Assembly: GCF_018397995.1 (NCBI RefSeq)
Contig: NZ_BBQH01000011.1
Location: forward strand, 186,001 to 250,000
Direction: 5' to 3'
Origin: Rhizomonospora bruguierae
GTDB taxonomy: Bacteria; Actinomycetota; Actinomycetes; Mycobacteriales; Micromonosporaceae
DNA length: 64,000 bases
Position 1 is the first letter of the stretch, and each line of letters begins with the position of its first letter. Shown in pieces: positions 25,148 to 33,482 of this stretch. The position numbers were made by a program, and so were the translations under genes. Under the pieces are notes generated by a model. That model worked only from the letters and a program-made list of their open reading frames with translations. It ran no database searches and was not told the DNA's origin.

Positions 25148-25498
25148 ATGAGTAACGACATCCCACGCCGCCGTTACATGGAGGATGACTCGCATTTGGC
25201 GCCGGAAACCGAGTGGAGGCCGCCGACTGCCACACCGCGACCGGGGCACGGTACCGTCTACGTCTTCGCGCCCACGCGTCAGCCCGAATCATCGGGGAAG
25301 CCACGCTGGGACGCCGTGTGGCTCGACGAGTTCCCGGAACCGGACGAGAACGGCGAGGAAAGCGGGCGCGAGACGATCGAGGGTGACCGGGGCGAGGTAC
25401 TGAGCAGTTCCCCGTGGAAGCAGTGCTTGCAGCTGAAGTTGCACTTGTACAGCAGTTGCAGGTACAGCATCCGCACGCGGGTGATGCCTGCGATCTGA
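25148..25498 (+). CDS. Hypothetical acidic protein, possibly a fusion over a broken gene
   Basis: 116 aa from ATG 25148, with GGATGAG upstream. Residues 1-85 are acidic and Trp/Pro-rich (TVYVFAPTRQPESSGKPRWD, then LDEFPEPDENGEESG) and read like a real small protein of unknown family. From about residue 86 the frame is the antisense of the radical SAM fragment on the other strand (KQCLQLKLHLYSSC), which cannot be native. So either a small gene has been cut and fused to inverted DNA, or this frame is chance. I cannot choose firmly between this and the minus-strand reading. Confidence 0.35.
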   Translation: MSNDIPRRRYMEDDSHLAPETEWRPPTATPRPGHGTVYVFAPTRQPESSGKPRWDAVWLDEFPEPDENGEESGRETIEGDRGEVLSSSPWKQCLQLKLHLYSSCRYSIRTRVMPAI

Positions 25499-25506
25499 TC
25501 GAGCAT
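25279..25506 (-). pseudogene. N-terminal fragment of a radical SAM enzyme
   Basis: ATG 25506, preceded by AGGAG at good spacing, opens MLDQIAGITRVRMLYLQLLY and then KCNFSCKHCFHGELL. C-x-x-x-C-x-x-C is the 4Fe-4S/SAM motif of radical SAM enzymes (here CNFSCKHC). After HGELL the frame becomes Ser/Pro-rich and non-native. The next frame continues plausibly with LAPVTLDRLAPAFLAVLVRF before a stop near 25289. At least one frameshift and loss of about 300 residues are implied. Radical SAM enzymes are common RiPP maturases, so it may once have belonged to the adjacent peptide cluster. Confidence 0.6.
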
Positions 25507-25543
25507 GGCGGCACACTCCTTGGATGGGTTGGGGCGGGTGAGA

Positions 25544-25678
25544 TCAGGGCCAGGGAAGAAGGTCGGCGGTGGCAGCGGTGACGAGATGGTCGTCTTTGTC
25601 GGCGACGACGACGTAGCCGACCTCGTGGTCGTGCCGAGTCGCGCGGAGCGACCGCCCGACTCGGCGGCGCCACCGTGG
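25544..25678 (-). pseudogene. Possible C-terminal remnant of a small protein
   Basis: In the 296 bp upstream of the radical SAM fragment, one minus-strand frame reads RHDHEVGYVVVADKDDHLVT then AATADLLPWP and stops at 25544. It has no start codon. It is possibly the end of a gene that preceded the radical SAM gene. No family recognised. Confidence 0.2.
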
Positions 25679-25802
25679 TCACCATGGCGAGTCAGGGGTT
25701 CGTCCTTCAGGGGCGCTTGCGAAACCTGACCACGCAGTCCTCCAAGGGTTGTGGGGCAAGGATTCCCCCGGGCGCTCCGGGGTCGAGGAAGGAGCAGGAG
25801 AG

Positions 25803-26159
25803 ATGGTGGACATGCGAGGGCTGGCGGGCGTGCCTGTGCCGGCGCGACCCGACCCGCTGTGCCCGTACTCCGGGGCGTTCGGGCTGGGCCGCCCGTTCGG
25901 GCTGCTGGACGCGTCGCAGGGGGTGACGACGTCCGAGGCGGTGCCGTTCGGGCTGCGCTGTGCGGTGGTGGCACCCGCGGTCGAGGTCGGTGACCTGTCC
26001 GCGTACGGCTTCGACCACGACCGGCAGATCGGCACGGTGGTCGGCGAGGATGGGGTCGCGGTGCCGTTGCTGCGCCACACCACCGGGCAGACGCGGACCA
26101 CGACCAACCCGGATGGGTACAGGGGGCCGGACTCCGACACCGACCAGCGGGAGGACTGA
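25803..26159 (+). CDS. Graspetide precursor (putative ATP-grasp-modified RiPP)
   Basis: 118 aa from ATG 25803 with a strong GGAG upstream. The leader has the pattern of the actinobacterial ATP-grasp-modified RiPP family (TIGR04186): EAVPFGLRCAVVAPAVEVGD then LSAYGFDHDRQIGTVV and DGVAVPLLRHT. The C-terminal core of about 27 residues (92-118) is rich in Thr and Asp: TGQTRTTTNPDGYRGPDSDT then DQRED. Thr side chains would be joined to Asp/Glu side chains as ester macrocycles by the ATP-grasp ligase encoded just downstream. A second PFGL copy (GRPFGLLD) occurs earlier in the leader. The next gene starts 4 bp after the stop. Confidence 0.8.
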   Translation: MVDMRGLAGVPVPARPDPLCPYSGAFGLGRPFGLLDASQGVTTSEAVPFGLRCAVVAPAVEVGDLSAYGFDHDRQIGTVVGEDGVAVPLLRHTTGQTRTTTNPDGYRGPDSDTDQRED

Positions 26160-26163
26160 GCCG

Positions 26164-27128
26164 ATGCACCGCGCGGTCACGCTGGTTTTGACTCACCCGT
26201 TCGACCCCACCGCTGACTACGTGGTCGCCGAACTGAACCGGCGCGGGGCGCCGTGTTCCGCTGCGATCCGGGTGAGTTTCCCCAACGGCTCAGCGTGGCC
26301 GCGCGGCTTGATGGCACGGGCGCGGGCTGGATGGGCAGCCTGCGCCTGCCCGAACGGGAGGTCAGCCTCGCCGACGTCGGGTGCGCCTACTATCGGCGCC
26401 CGACCATGTTCGACCTTCCGGCGGGGATGAGTGAGCAGGTACGCCGATGGGCGGCCGGAGAGGCGCGCATCGGTCTCGGTGGGGTGCTGTCCGCGCTGCC
26501 CCGGTGGCTCAACCATCCGGCCGCCATCGCGGCGGCCGAGTACAAGCCGGTCCAACTCGCCCACGCGCGTGCCTGCGGCCTGATCGTGCCGGACACCATC
26601 GTGACCAACGACCCGACCGCAGCGGCGACGTTCGTGACCCACGCCGGGCGCGCCGTCTACAAGCCGTTGACTCCGACCGGGATCACTGAGGCGGATACGC
26701 ACCGGGTGGTCTTCACGACCCCGGTCGCGGTGGGCGACGTGGACGAGTCGGTCCGGCTGACGGCCCACCTGTTGCAGGAGTGGATCGACAAGCGGTACGA
26801 GGTCCGGCTGACCGTGGTCGATGACGTGTTCCTGGCCGCGCGCATCGACGCGGGCAGCAACGACGCCGCCGTCGACTGGCGAGCCGACTACGAGGCGTTG
26901 ACCTACACCCCGCTACCGGACGTCCCACCCTGCGTCCGGGCCGGGGTGTCGGCGCTCATGGGCCGGCTGGGGCTACGTTTCGGGGCGTTCGACTTCGTCG
27001 TTACCCCGGATGATCGGTGGATCTTCCTGGAGATCAACCCGAACGGGCAGTGGGCGTGGATCCAAGATGCCACCGGGCTACCGATAGCCGCGTCCATCGC
27101 GGACGCACTGACAAGGGAGAACAGGTGA
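26164..27128 (+). pseudogene. ATP-grasp peptide macrocyclase, frameshifted
   Basis: ATG 26164, with GGGAGGA 8 bp upstream, opens MHRAVTLVLTHPFDPTADYV then VAELNRRGAP, the start of the TIGR04187 ATP-grasp peptide maturase. The frame is then lost. The next frame, from 26253, continues exactly where it should (VFRCDPGEFPQRLSVAARLD) and runs to 27128 with AVYKPLTPTG (ATP-binding Lys), RYEVRLTVVDD and FLEINPNGQW (Mg/ATP site). One missing base near 26251-26253 explains the break. Everything else is intact, so this is either a recent inactivation or a sequence error. It catalyses ATP-dependent omega-ester formation in the precursor core. Overlaps the methyltransferase by 4 bp. Confidence 0.8.
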
Positions 27129-28312
27129 GCGACAGGGACGGGCTGCGGCGCGCGATGGTCGAGCACATGATGGCGGCCGGCACGCTACGCACGCCGCAGT
27201 GGGTGCAAGCCTTCGCCACCGTGCCCCGGCACCTGTTCCTGCCCCGGTTCTTCCGCCAGACCCCGGACCACACTGGATGGCAGGCGATCGGGGAGTCCGA
27301 CCCGGACTGGCCGCGAACGGTATACACCGACGCCACCTGGGTCACCCAGCTCGACAACGACCCCACCCGGTGGGACACCGCCGCCCGGACCGGACGACCC
27401 GCCCGTGGCGTGCCCACGTCGTCAAGCACCGCACCCGGGCTGATGGCGCTGATGCTCGAAGCCCTGGACATCGACGACGGGCACACCGTACTGGAGATCG
27501 GCACCGGCACCGGGTACAACGCCGCGCTGCTGTCGCATCGGCTCGGCGCCCGCCTGGTGACCACGGTCGAGGTGGACCCGACGGTGGCCGAGGCTGCCCG
27601 GCTGGCGCTGCTGGCCTGCGGATACACACCGACGCGGGTGGTCGGCGATGGGGCGGCCGGACATGCCGATGGCGCCCCGTACGATCGGATCATCGCGACC
27701 TGCTCTACCGCGACCATCCCACCGGCATGGGCGGCCCAAGTACGGCCCGGCGGGCTGGTGCTGACCAACCTGCACCGTGACCTCGGCGGTGGCGCCCTCG
27801 TGCTGCTACGCCGCGACGACGACGGCCAGTTGGACGGCCGGTTCCTGGCCGACTACGGCGCCTTCATGCCGGTACGCTGCGACCCTCCGGCCGACGCGGA
27901 ACAACGACTCACCGCGGCTCTGACCACAGTGGATGACGACGTGGCGACGAAGCCCACCTCGATTGACGCTGACGCGTTGGATCACCCCGACTTCGGCATG
28001 CTCGCCGCGCTTCGACTGCCCGGGGTCACCTCGCTGTGGTTCGAGCCGGACACCGGCCCCCAACGCTGGCTGCTCGCCGACGACGGCTCCTGGGCCTGCG
28101 TCGAGCAGACCACCCGGACGGTCCGGCAACACGGCGCCCGACGACTGTGGCACGACTTGGAGCGGCTGCACCAACGGTGGCGCGACGCCGGCCAGCCACC
28201 CCGCCACCGGTTCGGTCTGAGCGTCACCGATTCAGGAATCCACCGGTTCTGGCTGGACGATGCCGGCAGCACCTGGTGGACCGGGACGCCGGCCGTTATC
28301 CGCCGCCGTTGA
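27125..28312 (+). CDS. PIMT-like methyltransferase of the graspetide cluster
   Basis: 395 aa from GTG 27125, overlapping the ATP-grasp stop (GTGA). N-terminal VPRHLFLPRFF and PTSSSTAPGLMALMLEA (PIMT substrate region), SAM motif I VLEIGTGTGYN (123-133), and a C-terminal extension of about 180 residues that ordinary L-isoaspartyl methyltransferases lack. This matches the ATP-grasp peptide maturase-associated methyltransferase family (TIGR04188). In the characterised relative fuscimiditide, such an enzyme methylates an Asp of the cyclised peptide, which then closes to an aspartimide. The same is expected here (established for the family, inferred here). Confidence 0.88.
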   Translation: MSDRDGLRRAMVEHMMAAGTLRTPQWVQAFATVPRHLFLPRFFRQTPDHTGWQAIGESDPDWPRTVYTDATWVTQLDNDPTRWDTAARTGRPARGVPTSSSTAPGLMALMLEALDIDDGHTVLEIGTGTGYNAALLSHRLGARLVTTVEVDPTVAEAARLALLACGYTPTRVVGDGAAGHADGAPYDRIIATCSTATIPPAWAAQVRPGGLVLTNLHRDLGGGALVLLRRDDDGQLDGRFLADYGAFMPVRCDPPADAEQRLTAALTTVDDDVATKPTSIDADALDHPDFGMLAALRLPGVTSLWFEPDTGPQRWLLADDGSWACVEQTTRTVRQHGARRLWHDLERLHQRWRDAGQPPRHRFGLSVTDSGIHRFWLDDAGSTWWTGTPAVIRRR

Positions 28313-28491
28313 CGGATCCACGGCAGCGTGTTAGTTACGAGCCACGCACGGTGGTGAAGGTCCCGCCCGACAAGGCGACACAGCCGCCAGGTACTGACCT
28401 CCGTCGAATCGGCCACCCGACCGCCTCGCACACCGCCGGCGGCGACGAGGTGACGCGGACAGCAGTGGACGCGCGCCACCTCCTTCCGCCG

Positions 28492-29466
28492 CTACGCGAC
28501 CGTCCGGTGCGTCGGGTGCCGGGCAAGCAGGTCGTACACGTCCGCGGCGCTGATCCCGTGCTGCTGCGCGCCGAGGTGACGGCAGGCCAGGGCACCGGCG
28601 GCGGCGGCGAAGCGCAGCGCGTCGTCCAGCCGGTCGCCGCGGGCGAGCGCGGCACCGAGCCCGCCGACGAACGCGTCGCCGGCGCCCGTGCTGTCGACCA
28701 CCTCGACCGGGAACGCATCCAGCTCGAGGTACCGGCCCTCCGTGAGCACCACGCAGCCCGCCGCGCCCAGCGTGATGACCACGTGCGGCACGCCGAGCGC
28801 GGCGGCCTCGGCGGCGGCCTTGCGGGCGCCCGCCCGGTCGTCGGCCGGCACCCCGGTCAGCGCCGTGGCCTCCGCTCGGTTCACCACCAGGTACGTCGTG
28901 CGGGTCAGCAACGATCCGGAGAGCGGCTGGAACGGCGCAGCGTTGAGCAGCAGCGGCACGTCGTGCGCCCGGCACAACTCGGCGTACCGCTGCACCGTGG
29001 GCAGTGGTGTCTCCAGTTGGGCGATGGCGATGCCGGCCTGGGCGATGACGTTCTCCTGCGCGTCCAGGTCCGTCGGGCGCAGCTCGGCGTTGGCGCCGGG
29101 GGAAACCACGATGACGTTCTCGCCGCGGGCGTCGACCGCCACGAACGCCACCCCGGACGGCGCGTCGGACAGTGTCCGCACGTGCTCGACCCGGACGTTG
29201 GCGCTGCGCAGCCCGGCGCGCATCCGGGCGCCGAAGTCGTCATCACCGGTGCAGCCGATGAAGATCACCTCACCGGCGCTGAGCCGGCCCGCCGCCACCG
29301 CCTGGTTGGCACCCTTGCCGCCGGGTAGGTATCGCGCGGCGTCGCCGAGGACGGTCTCGCCGGGCCGCGGGATATGCGGCGTCGACACGACGATGTCCAT
29401 GTTGATGCTGCCGAGGATGACCACCGTGCCGGTGCCCGCCCCCGCCGGCATCGGCCGAGCCGTCAT
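28492..29466 (-). CDS. rbsK: Ribokinase (PfkB family)
   Basis: 324 aa. PfkB signatures are complete: VVILGSINMDIVVSTPHIPR then YLPGGKGANQAVAAGRL (substrate Gly-Gly loop), and VVDSTGAGDAFVGGLGAALA with the catalytic Asp in GAGD. ATP-dependent 5-phosphorylation of ribose (or deoxyribose). It is the last gene of the nucleoside operon and overlaps the ATPase gene upstream by 4 bp (ATGA). Together with the nucleoside hydrolase in the same operon it converts imported nucleosides to ribose 5-phosphate and free base. Confidence 0.9.
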   Translation of the reverse strand: MTARPMPAGAGTGTVVILGSINMDIVVSTPHIPRPGETVLGDAARYLPGGKGANQAVAAGRLSAGEVIFIGCTGDDDFGARMRAGLRSANVRVEHVRTLSDAPSGVAFVAVDARGENVIVVSPGANAELRPTDLDAQENVIAQAGIAIAQLETPLPTVQRYAELCRAHDVPLLLNAAPFQPLSGSLLTRTTYLVVNRAEATALTGVPADDRAGARKAAAEAAALGVPHVVITLGAAGCVVLTEGRYLELDAFPVEVVDSTGAGDAFVGGLGAALARGDRLDDALRFAAAAGALACRHLGAQQHGISAADVYDLLARHPTHRTVA

Positions 29467-30584
29467 GCCGCCACCGTCCCCGTCGCCGAGCCGGCGGGGG
29501 AGCCCGGCGCCAGCCGCTGGCCGTCAGCGCCGAACACGTGCAGGTCGGCCGCCCGGACGGCGAGCCGCACCGGCCGGTCCGCCGGGTACGGGTGCGACCC
29601 CGGCAGGTCGACCTTGACCAGGACATCGCCCGCCCGGGCGGTCAGCAGCGTGCGGTCGCCGAGCGGCTCCACCATGTAAACGGTGGCGTCCAGCACCAGC
29701 CCGTCCTCGGCATTGGCGTCGAGCTGGACCAGGTGCGGCCGGAAGCCGACCTGCACGAGGTCGCCGGCCGGTACGGTGCCGCGCAGTCCGGGCGGCAGCG
29801 CGATCTGGGCGCCGCCGTCCAGGATGAGGGCGCCGCCCGCTGGTGCCGCCGGGATCAGGTTCATCGGCGGCTCGCCGATGAAGCCCGCGACGAACGCGGT
29901 GGCCGGTCGCTCGTGCACCGCCGCCGGGGTGTCCAGTTGCTCGATGCGGCCCTCGTTCATCACCAGGATCCGGTCGGCCATGGTGAGCGCGTCGAGCTGA
30001 TCGTGCGTCACGATGATCATCGTGGAGCCCACCTCCAGGTGGATCCGCTTGATCTCCGCGCGCAGCTCGTTGCGCAGGTCCGCGTCCACGTGAGACATCG
30101 GCTCGTCCAGCAGGAACACGGACGGATCCCGGACCAGGGCGCGGGCCAGCCCGATCCGCTGCCGCATGCCGCCCGACAGGTCGCCCGGGCGCATCCGCAG
30201 CACATCGGTGATCTGCAACTGCTCGGCCACCCCGCGCACCTTGCGCCGGATCTCGTCGGCCGGCCGACCGCGCAGGCGCAGCGGGTAGGCGATGTTGTCG
30301 AAGACCGTCCAGTGCTCGTACAGGCCGTAGTTCTCGAACGCCATCGCCACGTTGCGCCGCGCCGGCGGCACCGCGTTGACCGCCCGGCCGTCGAAGCTGA
30401 TCGTCCCGGAGGTGATCCCCTCCAGGCCAGCGATCATCCGCAGCGTCGAGGTCTTGCCGCAGCCGGACGGCCCGAGGATGACCAGCAACTCGCCGTCGGC
30501 GATGTCGAAGCTGATCCCCTTGACCGCGTCCGCCTTGCTGCCGCCGTACCGCTTGGTCACGTCCCGCAGGCTGACCCGGGCCAT
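29463..30584 (-). CDS. CUT1-type sugar/nucleoside ABC transporter ATPase (first of two)
   Basis: 373 aa. Walker A GPSGCGKTS, Q-loop MAFENYGLYEHW, signature DLSGGMRQRIGLAR, Walker B VFLLDEPMSH, switch His in IIVTHDQLDA, and a C-terminal OB-type TOBE domain (about 235-373) as in MalK/UgpC. All motifs are intact, except that the usual Q-K-P of the Q-loop is replaced by E-N-Y. Coupled by 4-bp overlaps to a second ATPase gene upstream and to ribokinase downstream. Confidence 0.9.
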   Translation of the reverse strand: MARVSLRDVTKRYGGSKADAVKGISFDIADGELLVILGPSGCGKTSTLRMIAGLEGITSGTISFDGRAVNAVPPARRNVAMAFENYGLYEHWTVFDNIAYPLRLRGRPADEIRRKVRGVAEQLQITDVLRMRPGDLSGGMRQRIGLARALVRDPSVFLLDEPMSHVDADLRNELRAEIKRIHLEVGSTMIIVTHDQLDALTMADRILVMNEGRIEQLDTPAAVHERPATAFVAGFIGEPPMNLIPAAPAGGALILDGGAQIALPPGLRGTVPAGDLVQVGFRPHLVQLDANAEDGLVLDATVYMVEPLGDRTLLTARAGDVLVKVDLPGSHPYPADRPVRLAVRAADLHVFGADGQRLAPGSPAGSATGTVAA

Positions 30585-31666
30585 CAGGCCACCTCCATCT
30601 GCCGCAGCGCCTGGCCGGTGTCCGGCTCGAACAGGTACACGTGCCGGGCCGGCACCCGCACCCAGGCGGGGGTTCCCGGATGCGCGCCGGTGCCGGCCGG
30701 CACGATTGCGCGGACCGTCGTGCCCGCCACGTCCACGTAGACGACGTCGACGTAGCCGAGCGTCTGCGCGAGCAGCACGCGGCCGGCCGCGCCACCGTCG
30801 ACCGGCTCGGCGCTGAACCGCACGTGGTTGGGGCGCACGCCGAGCAGGACCGGTCCGTCCGGCGCGCCGGGCAGCTCGACGGTCGTGCCGAGCACGCTCA
30901 CCGAACCCGCTGAGCCGGTGCCCTGGAGCAGGTTCATCCGCGGGTCGCCGAGGAACCGGGCGACGGTCACGTCGGCCGGCCGCTCGTACACGTCCTGCGC
31001 CGAACCGATCTGGTGCGCCCGGCCCGAGTCGAGGACCACGACGACGTCCGCCAGGGCCAGGGCGTCGCCCTGGTCGGGGGTGGCGTAGAGCGTGGTGACA
31101 CCCAGTTCCCGCTGGATGCGCTTCAGCTCGGTGCGCATCTCGTGGCGCAGCTTGGCGTCCAGGTGGGTGATCGGCTCGTCCAGCAGCAGCAGCCGTGGCC
31201 GGCGAACCAGCGCCCGGCCGAGCGAGACCCGCTGCCGCTGGCCGCCGGAGAGCTGCGAGGGCAGCCTGTCCAGCAGGTGACCGATCCGCAGTGTGTCGGC
31301 CACCTGCCGGACCCGCTCGGCGATCTGCGCCTTCGTCAGCTTGCCCCGGCGCACCGGCGCCTTCAGCGGGAACTCCAGGTTCTTCCGCACGCTGTAGTGC
31401 GGGTAGAGCGCGTAGTTCTCGAAGACCATCGCGATGTCCCGGCGCTCCGGCGGCACGTCGTGCAGGCTGGACCCGCCAAGCGTCACCTCGCCCGCGTCCG
31501 GCGTGAGCAGGCCGGCGACGACGTTCAACGCGGTGGACTTGCCGGCGCCGGACGGGCCGAGCAGGACACCGAACTGGCCGGCGGCCAGGGTGAAGCTGAG
31601 GTCGGACAGGGCCGGCCGCGGGCCGCCGAAGCCCTTGGTCACCCCGGTGATGGTGAGCGCCTCCAT
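30584..31666 (-). CDS. CUT1-type ABC transporter ATPase (second of two)
   Basis: 360 aa from ATG 31666. Walker A GPSGAGKSTA, Q-loop MVFENYALYPHY, signature QLSGGQRQRVSLGR, Walker B LLLLDEPITH. The usual switch region THDQ is changed: the sequence is TTLYATPDQGDALALAD, with Thr-Pro in place of His-Asp. Loss of the switch His suggests a degenerate ATP site, which in a heterodimer would be rescued by the partner ATPase encoded next. C-terminal TOBE domain present. Resembles the paired GlpS/GlpT-type ATPases of glycerol transporters. Confidence 0.9.
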   Translation of the reverse strand: MEALTITGVTKGFGGPRPALSDLSFTLAAGQFGVLLGPSGAGKSTALNVVAGLLTPDAGEVTLGGSSLHDVPPERRDIAMVFENYALYPHYSVRKNLEFPLKAPVRRGKLTKAQIAERVRQVADTLRIGHLLDRLPSQLSGGQRQRVSLGRALVRRPRLLLLDEPITHLDAKLRHEMRTELKRIQRELGVTTLYATPDQGDALALADVVVVLDSGRAHQIGSAQDVYERPADVTVARFLGDPRMNLLQGTGSAGSVSVLGTTVELPGAPDGPVLLGVRPNHVRFSAEPVDGGAAGRVLLAQTLGYVDVVYVDVAGTTVRAIVPAGTGAHPGTPAWVRVPARHVYLFEPDTGQALRQMEVA

Positions 31667-32502
31667 CAGCGCATTCCTCCGATCAGGACCTGACGCGACA
31701 TGAACCGGTCCAGCACCACGGTCACGATGGCCGGCGGGATCAGCGCGACGAGCCCGACCGCCGAGATCAGCCACCACAGCGGCTGGGACTGGGCGTTGAG
31801 CGAGGTGATGTAAAGCGGGAGCGTCTGCGCGTTGTTGAACGTCAGCATCAGCGCGAACAGGAAGTCGTTCCAGGCGAAGAAGAACGACAGCAGGAACGCC
31901 GCGGCCAGGCCCGGTGCGGCCAGCGGGAACACGATCCGCAGCAGGCGCTGCGACCGGGGGTACCCGTCTAGTGCGGCGGCGTGTTCAACCTCGACCGGGA
32001 TCGCCTCGAAGAACGTGCGCAGCAAGTACACCGTGAGCGGCAGGTTCATCGCGGTGTACGCGAGGATCATGCCGGCCGCGGTGTCCAGCAGCCGCAGGTT
32101 CACGAAGACGACGTACAGCGCGAGCACCGACACGATCGGCGGCATGATGCGCTGCGACACGATCAGGAACGACAGGTCGTCGTTGCGGTACGGCCCGTAT
32201 TTGTACCGGTACCGCGCCAGCCCGTAGGCGGCGAAGCCGCCCAGCACCACGGCAAGCAGCGAGCTGACCCCGGAGAACAGGATGCTGTTCCAGAACTTGC
32301 CCAGGAAGTCGCCGCCGCCGCCGAACAGCGTCGTCCACGCCTGCGGGGTGGGGGTGAAGTCGACGAACGGCAGGAACTTCGGACCGTCGTAGATGTCCAC
32401 CTGCTGCTTGAACGCCGTGATCAGCGTCCAGTAGACGGGGAACAGGGCGAACAGCATCCAGAGGAACAGGACCGAACGGCGGCCCCAACCCTTGGCACCC
32501 AT
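31666..32502 (-). CDS. ABC transporter permease, MalG type
   Basis: About 278 aa, six membrane helices, the first VLFLWMLFALFPVYWTLITA. The EAA loop for ATPase coupling reads VEHAAALDGYPRSQRLLRIV. Ends FMSRQVLIGGMR, typical of MalG proteins. ATG 32502 is used; a GTG at 32505 giving one more residue is equally possible. The stop overlaps the ATPase start by 4 bp. Confidence 0.92.
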   Translation of the reverse strand: MGAKGWGRRSVLFLWMLFALFPVYWTLITAFKQQVDIYDGPKFLPFVDFTPTPQAWTTLFGGGGDFLGKFWNSILFSGVSSLLAVVLGGFAAYGLARYRYKYGPYRNDDLSFLIVSQRIMPPIVSVLALYVVFVNLRLLDTAAGMILAYTAMNLPLTVYLLRTFFEAIPVEVEHAAALDGYPRSQRLLRIVFPLAAPGLAAAFLLSFFFAWNDFLFALMLTFNNAQTLPLYITSLNAQSQPLWWLISAVGLVALIPPAIVTVVLDRFMSRQVLIGGMR

Positions 32503-33482
32503 CACCGCACCCCCGCACTGACCGGCGGCTCGACCGCGTCCCCGAGCGCCGGGTCGTTCCGGTCCACCTGGAGCGCGGCCGCGTCATCGGCGCGTCGGCG
32601 CCGCCGCCCCGCCCAGATCAGCAGCCGCAGCAGGATCATCGTGACGATCAGTACAACGATCAGCAGGATCGTCGTCATCGCCGCGGCCGTACCAAGGTCA
32701 CCGCTGCGCAGGCCGGTGAAGTAGGCCGCCAGGCTAACCGTCGAGGTCTTCACACCCGGCCCGCCGCCGGTCATCAGGTACACGACGTCGAACAGCTTGA
32801 ACGCCTCGATGGCCCGCAGCAGGATCGCGGTCATCGACGCGGGCAGCAGCATCGGCATCATGTGGTCGATGAACAGCCGCCAGCCCGAGGCACCGTCGAC
32901 CATGGCCGCCTCCAGCGGAGCGGTGGGCAGCGACCGCAGGGCCGCGAACAGGATGAGGAACATGAACGGCGTCCACTGCCAGACATCCGCGGTGACGATC
33001 GCCGCCATGGCCGGCAGCTGCTCGCTGAACCACGGGACCGCGGGCAGGCCGACCGTGTCGAACAGCCAGCTGATCGGCCCGTAACTGGGGTCGAACATGG
33101 TCTTCCAGACGAAGCCGACCACGACCGGCGTGAACATCATCGGTACCAGCAGCAGCAGCCGCAGCACGCTTTGTCCCCGGGTGGTCCGGTAGACCAGCAC
33201 GGCCAGGGCCAGGCCCAGCGCGTACTGGAACAGGACCGTCACGACGGCGAAGATCACCGTGTTGAGGAAGCTCTGCCGGAACGTCTCGCTGCCGAGGATG
33301 TTCGCGTAGTTGGCGAAGCCGACGAAGCTGTGCTCGCCCGTGATCGACCAGTTGCTGAGGCTCACGTAGATCGTGAAGACCAGCGGGAAGATCGCGAAGG
33401 CGGCGAAGAAGGCGAGCGGCGGGGACAGCAGCAGGTGCTTGTACCACTGTCCCCGCGCGGCCCGCTGCTGCGGGACCGCCAT
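32502..33482 (-). CDS. ABC transporter permease, MalF type
   Basis: 326 aa from ATG 33482. Helices include LLLSPPLAFFAAFAIFPLVF and LGLALAVLVYRT. The EAA loop is LEAAMVDGASGWRLFIDHMM, followed by YLMTGGGPGVKTSTVSLAAY. An unusually long Arg- and Asp-rich C-terminal tail (about 40 residues, RRRRRADDAA onwards) extends into the cytoplasm. Partner of the MalG-type permease with which it is overlapped. Confidence 0.92.
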   Translation of the reverse strand: MAVPQQRAARGQWYKHLLLSPPLAFFAAFAIFPLVFTIYVSLSNWSITGEHSFVGFANYANILGSETFRQSFLNTVIFAVVTVLFQYALGLALAVLVYRTTRGQSVLRLLLLVPMMFTPVVVGFVWKTMFDPSYGPISWLFDTVGLPAVPWFSEQLPAMAAIVTADVWQWTPFMFLILFAALRSLPTAPLEAAMVDGASGWRLFIDHMMPMLLPASMTAILLRAIEAFKLFDVVYLMTGGGPGVKTSTVSLAAYFTGLRSGDLGTAAAMTTILLIVVLIVTMILLRLLIWAGRRRRRADDAAALQVDRNDPALGDAVEPPVSAGVR

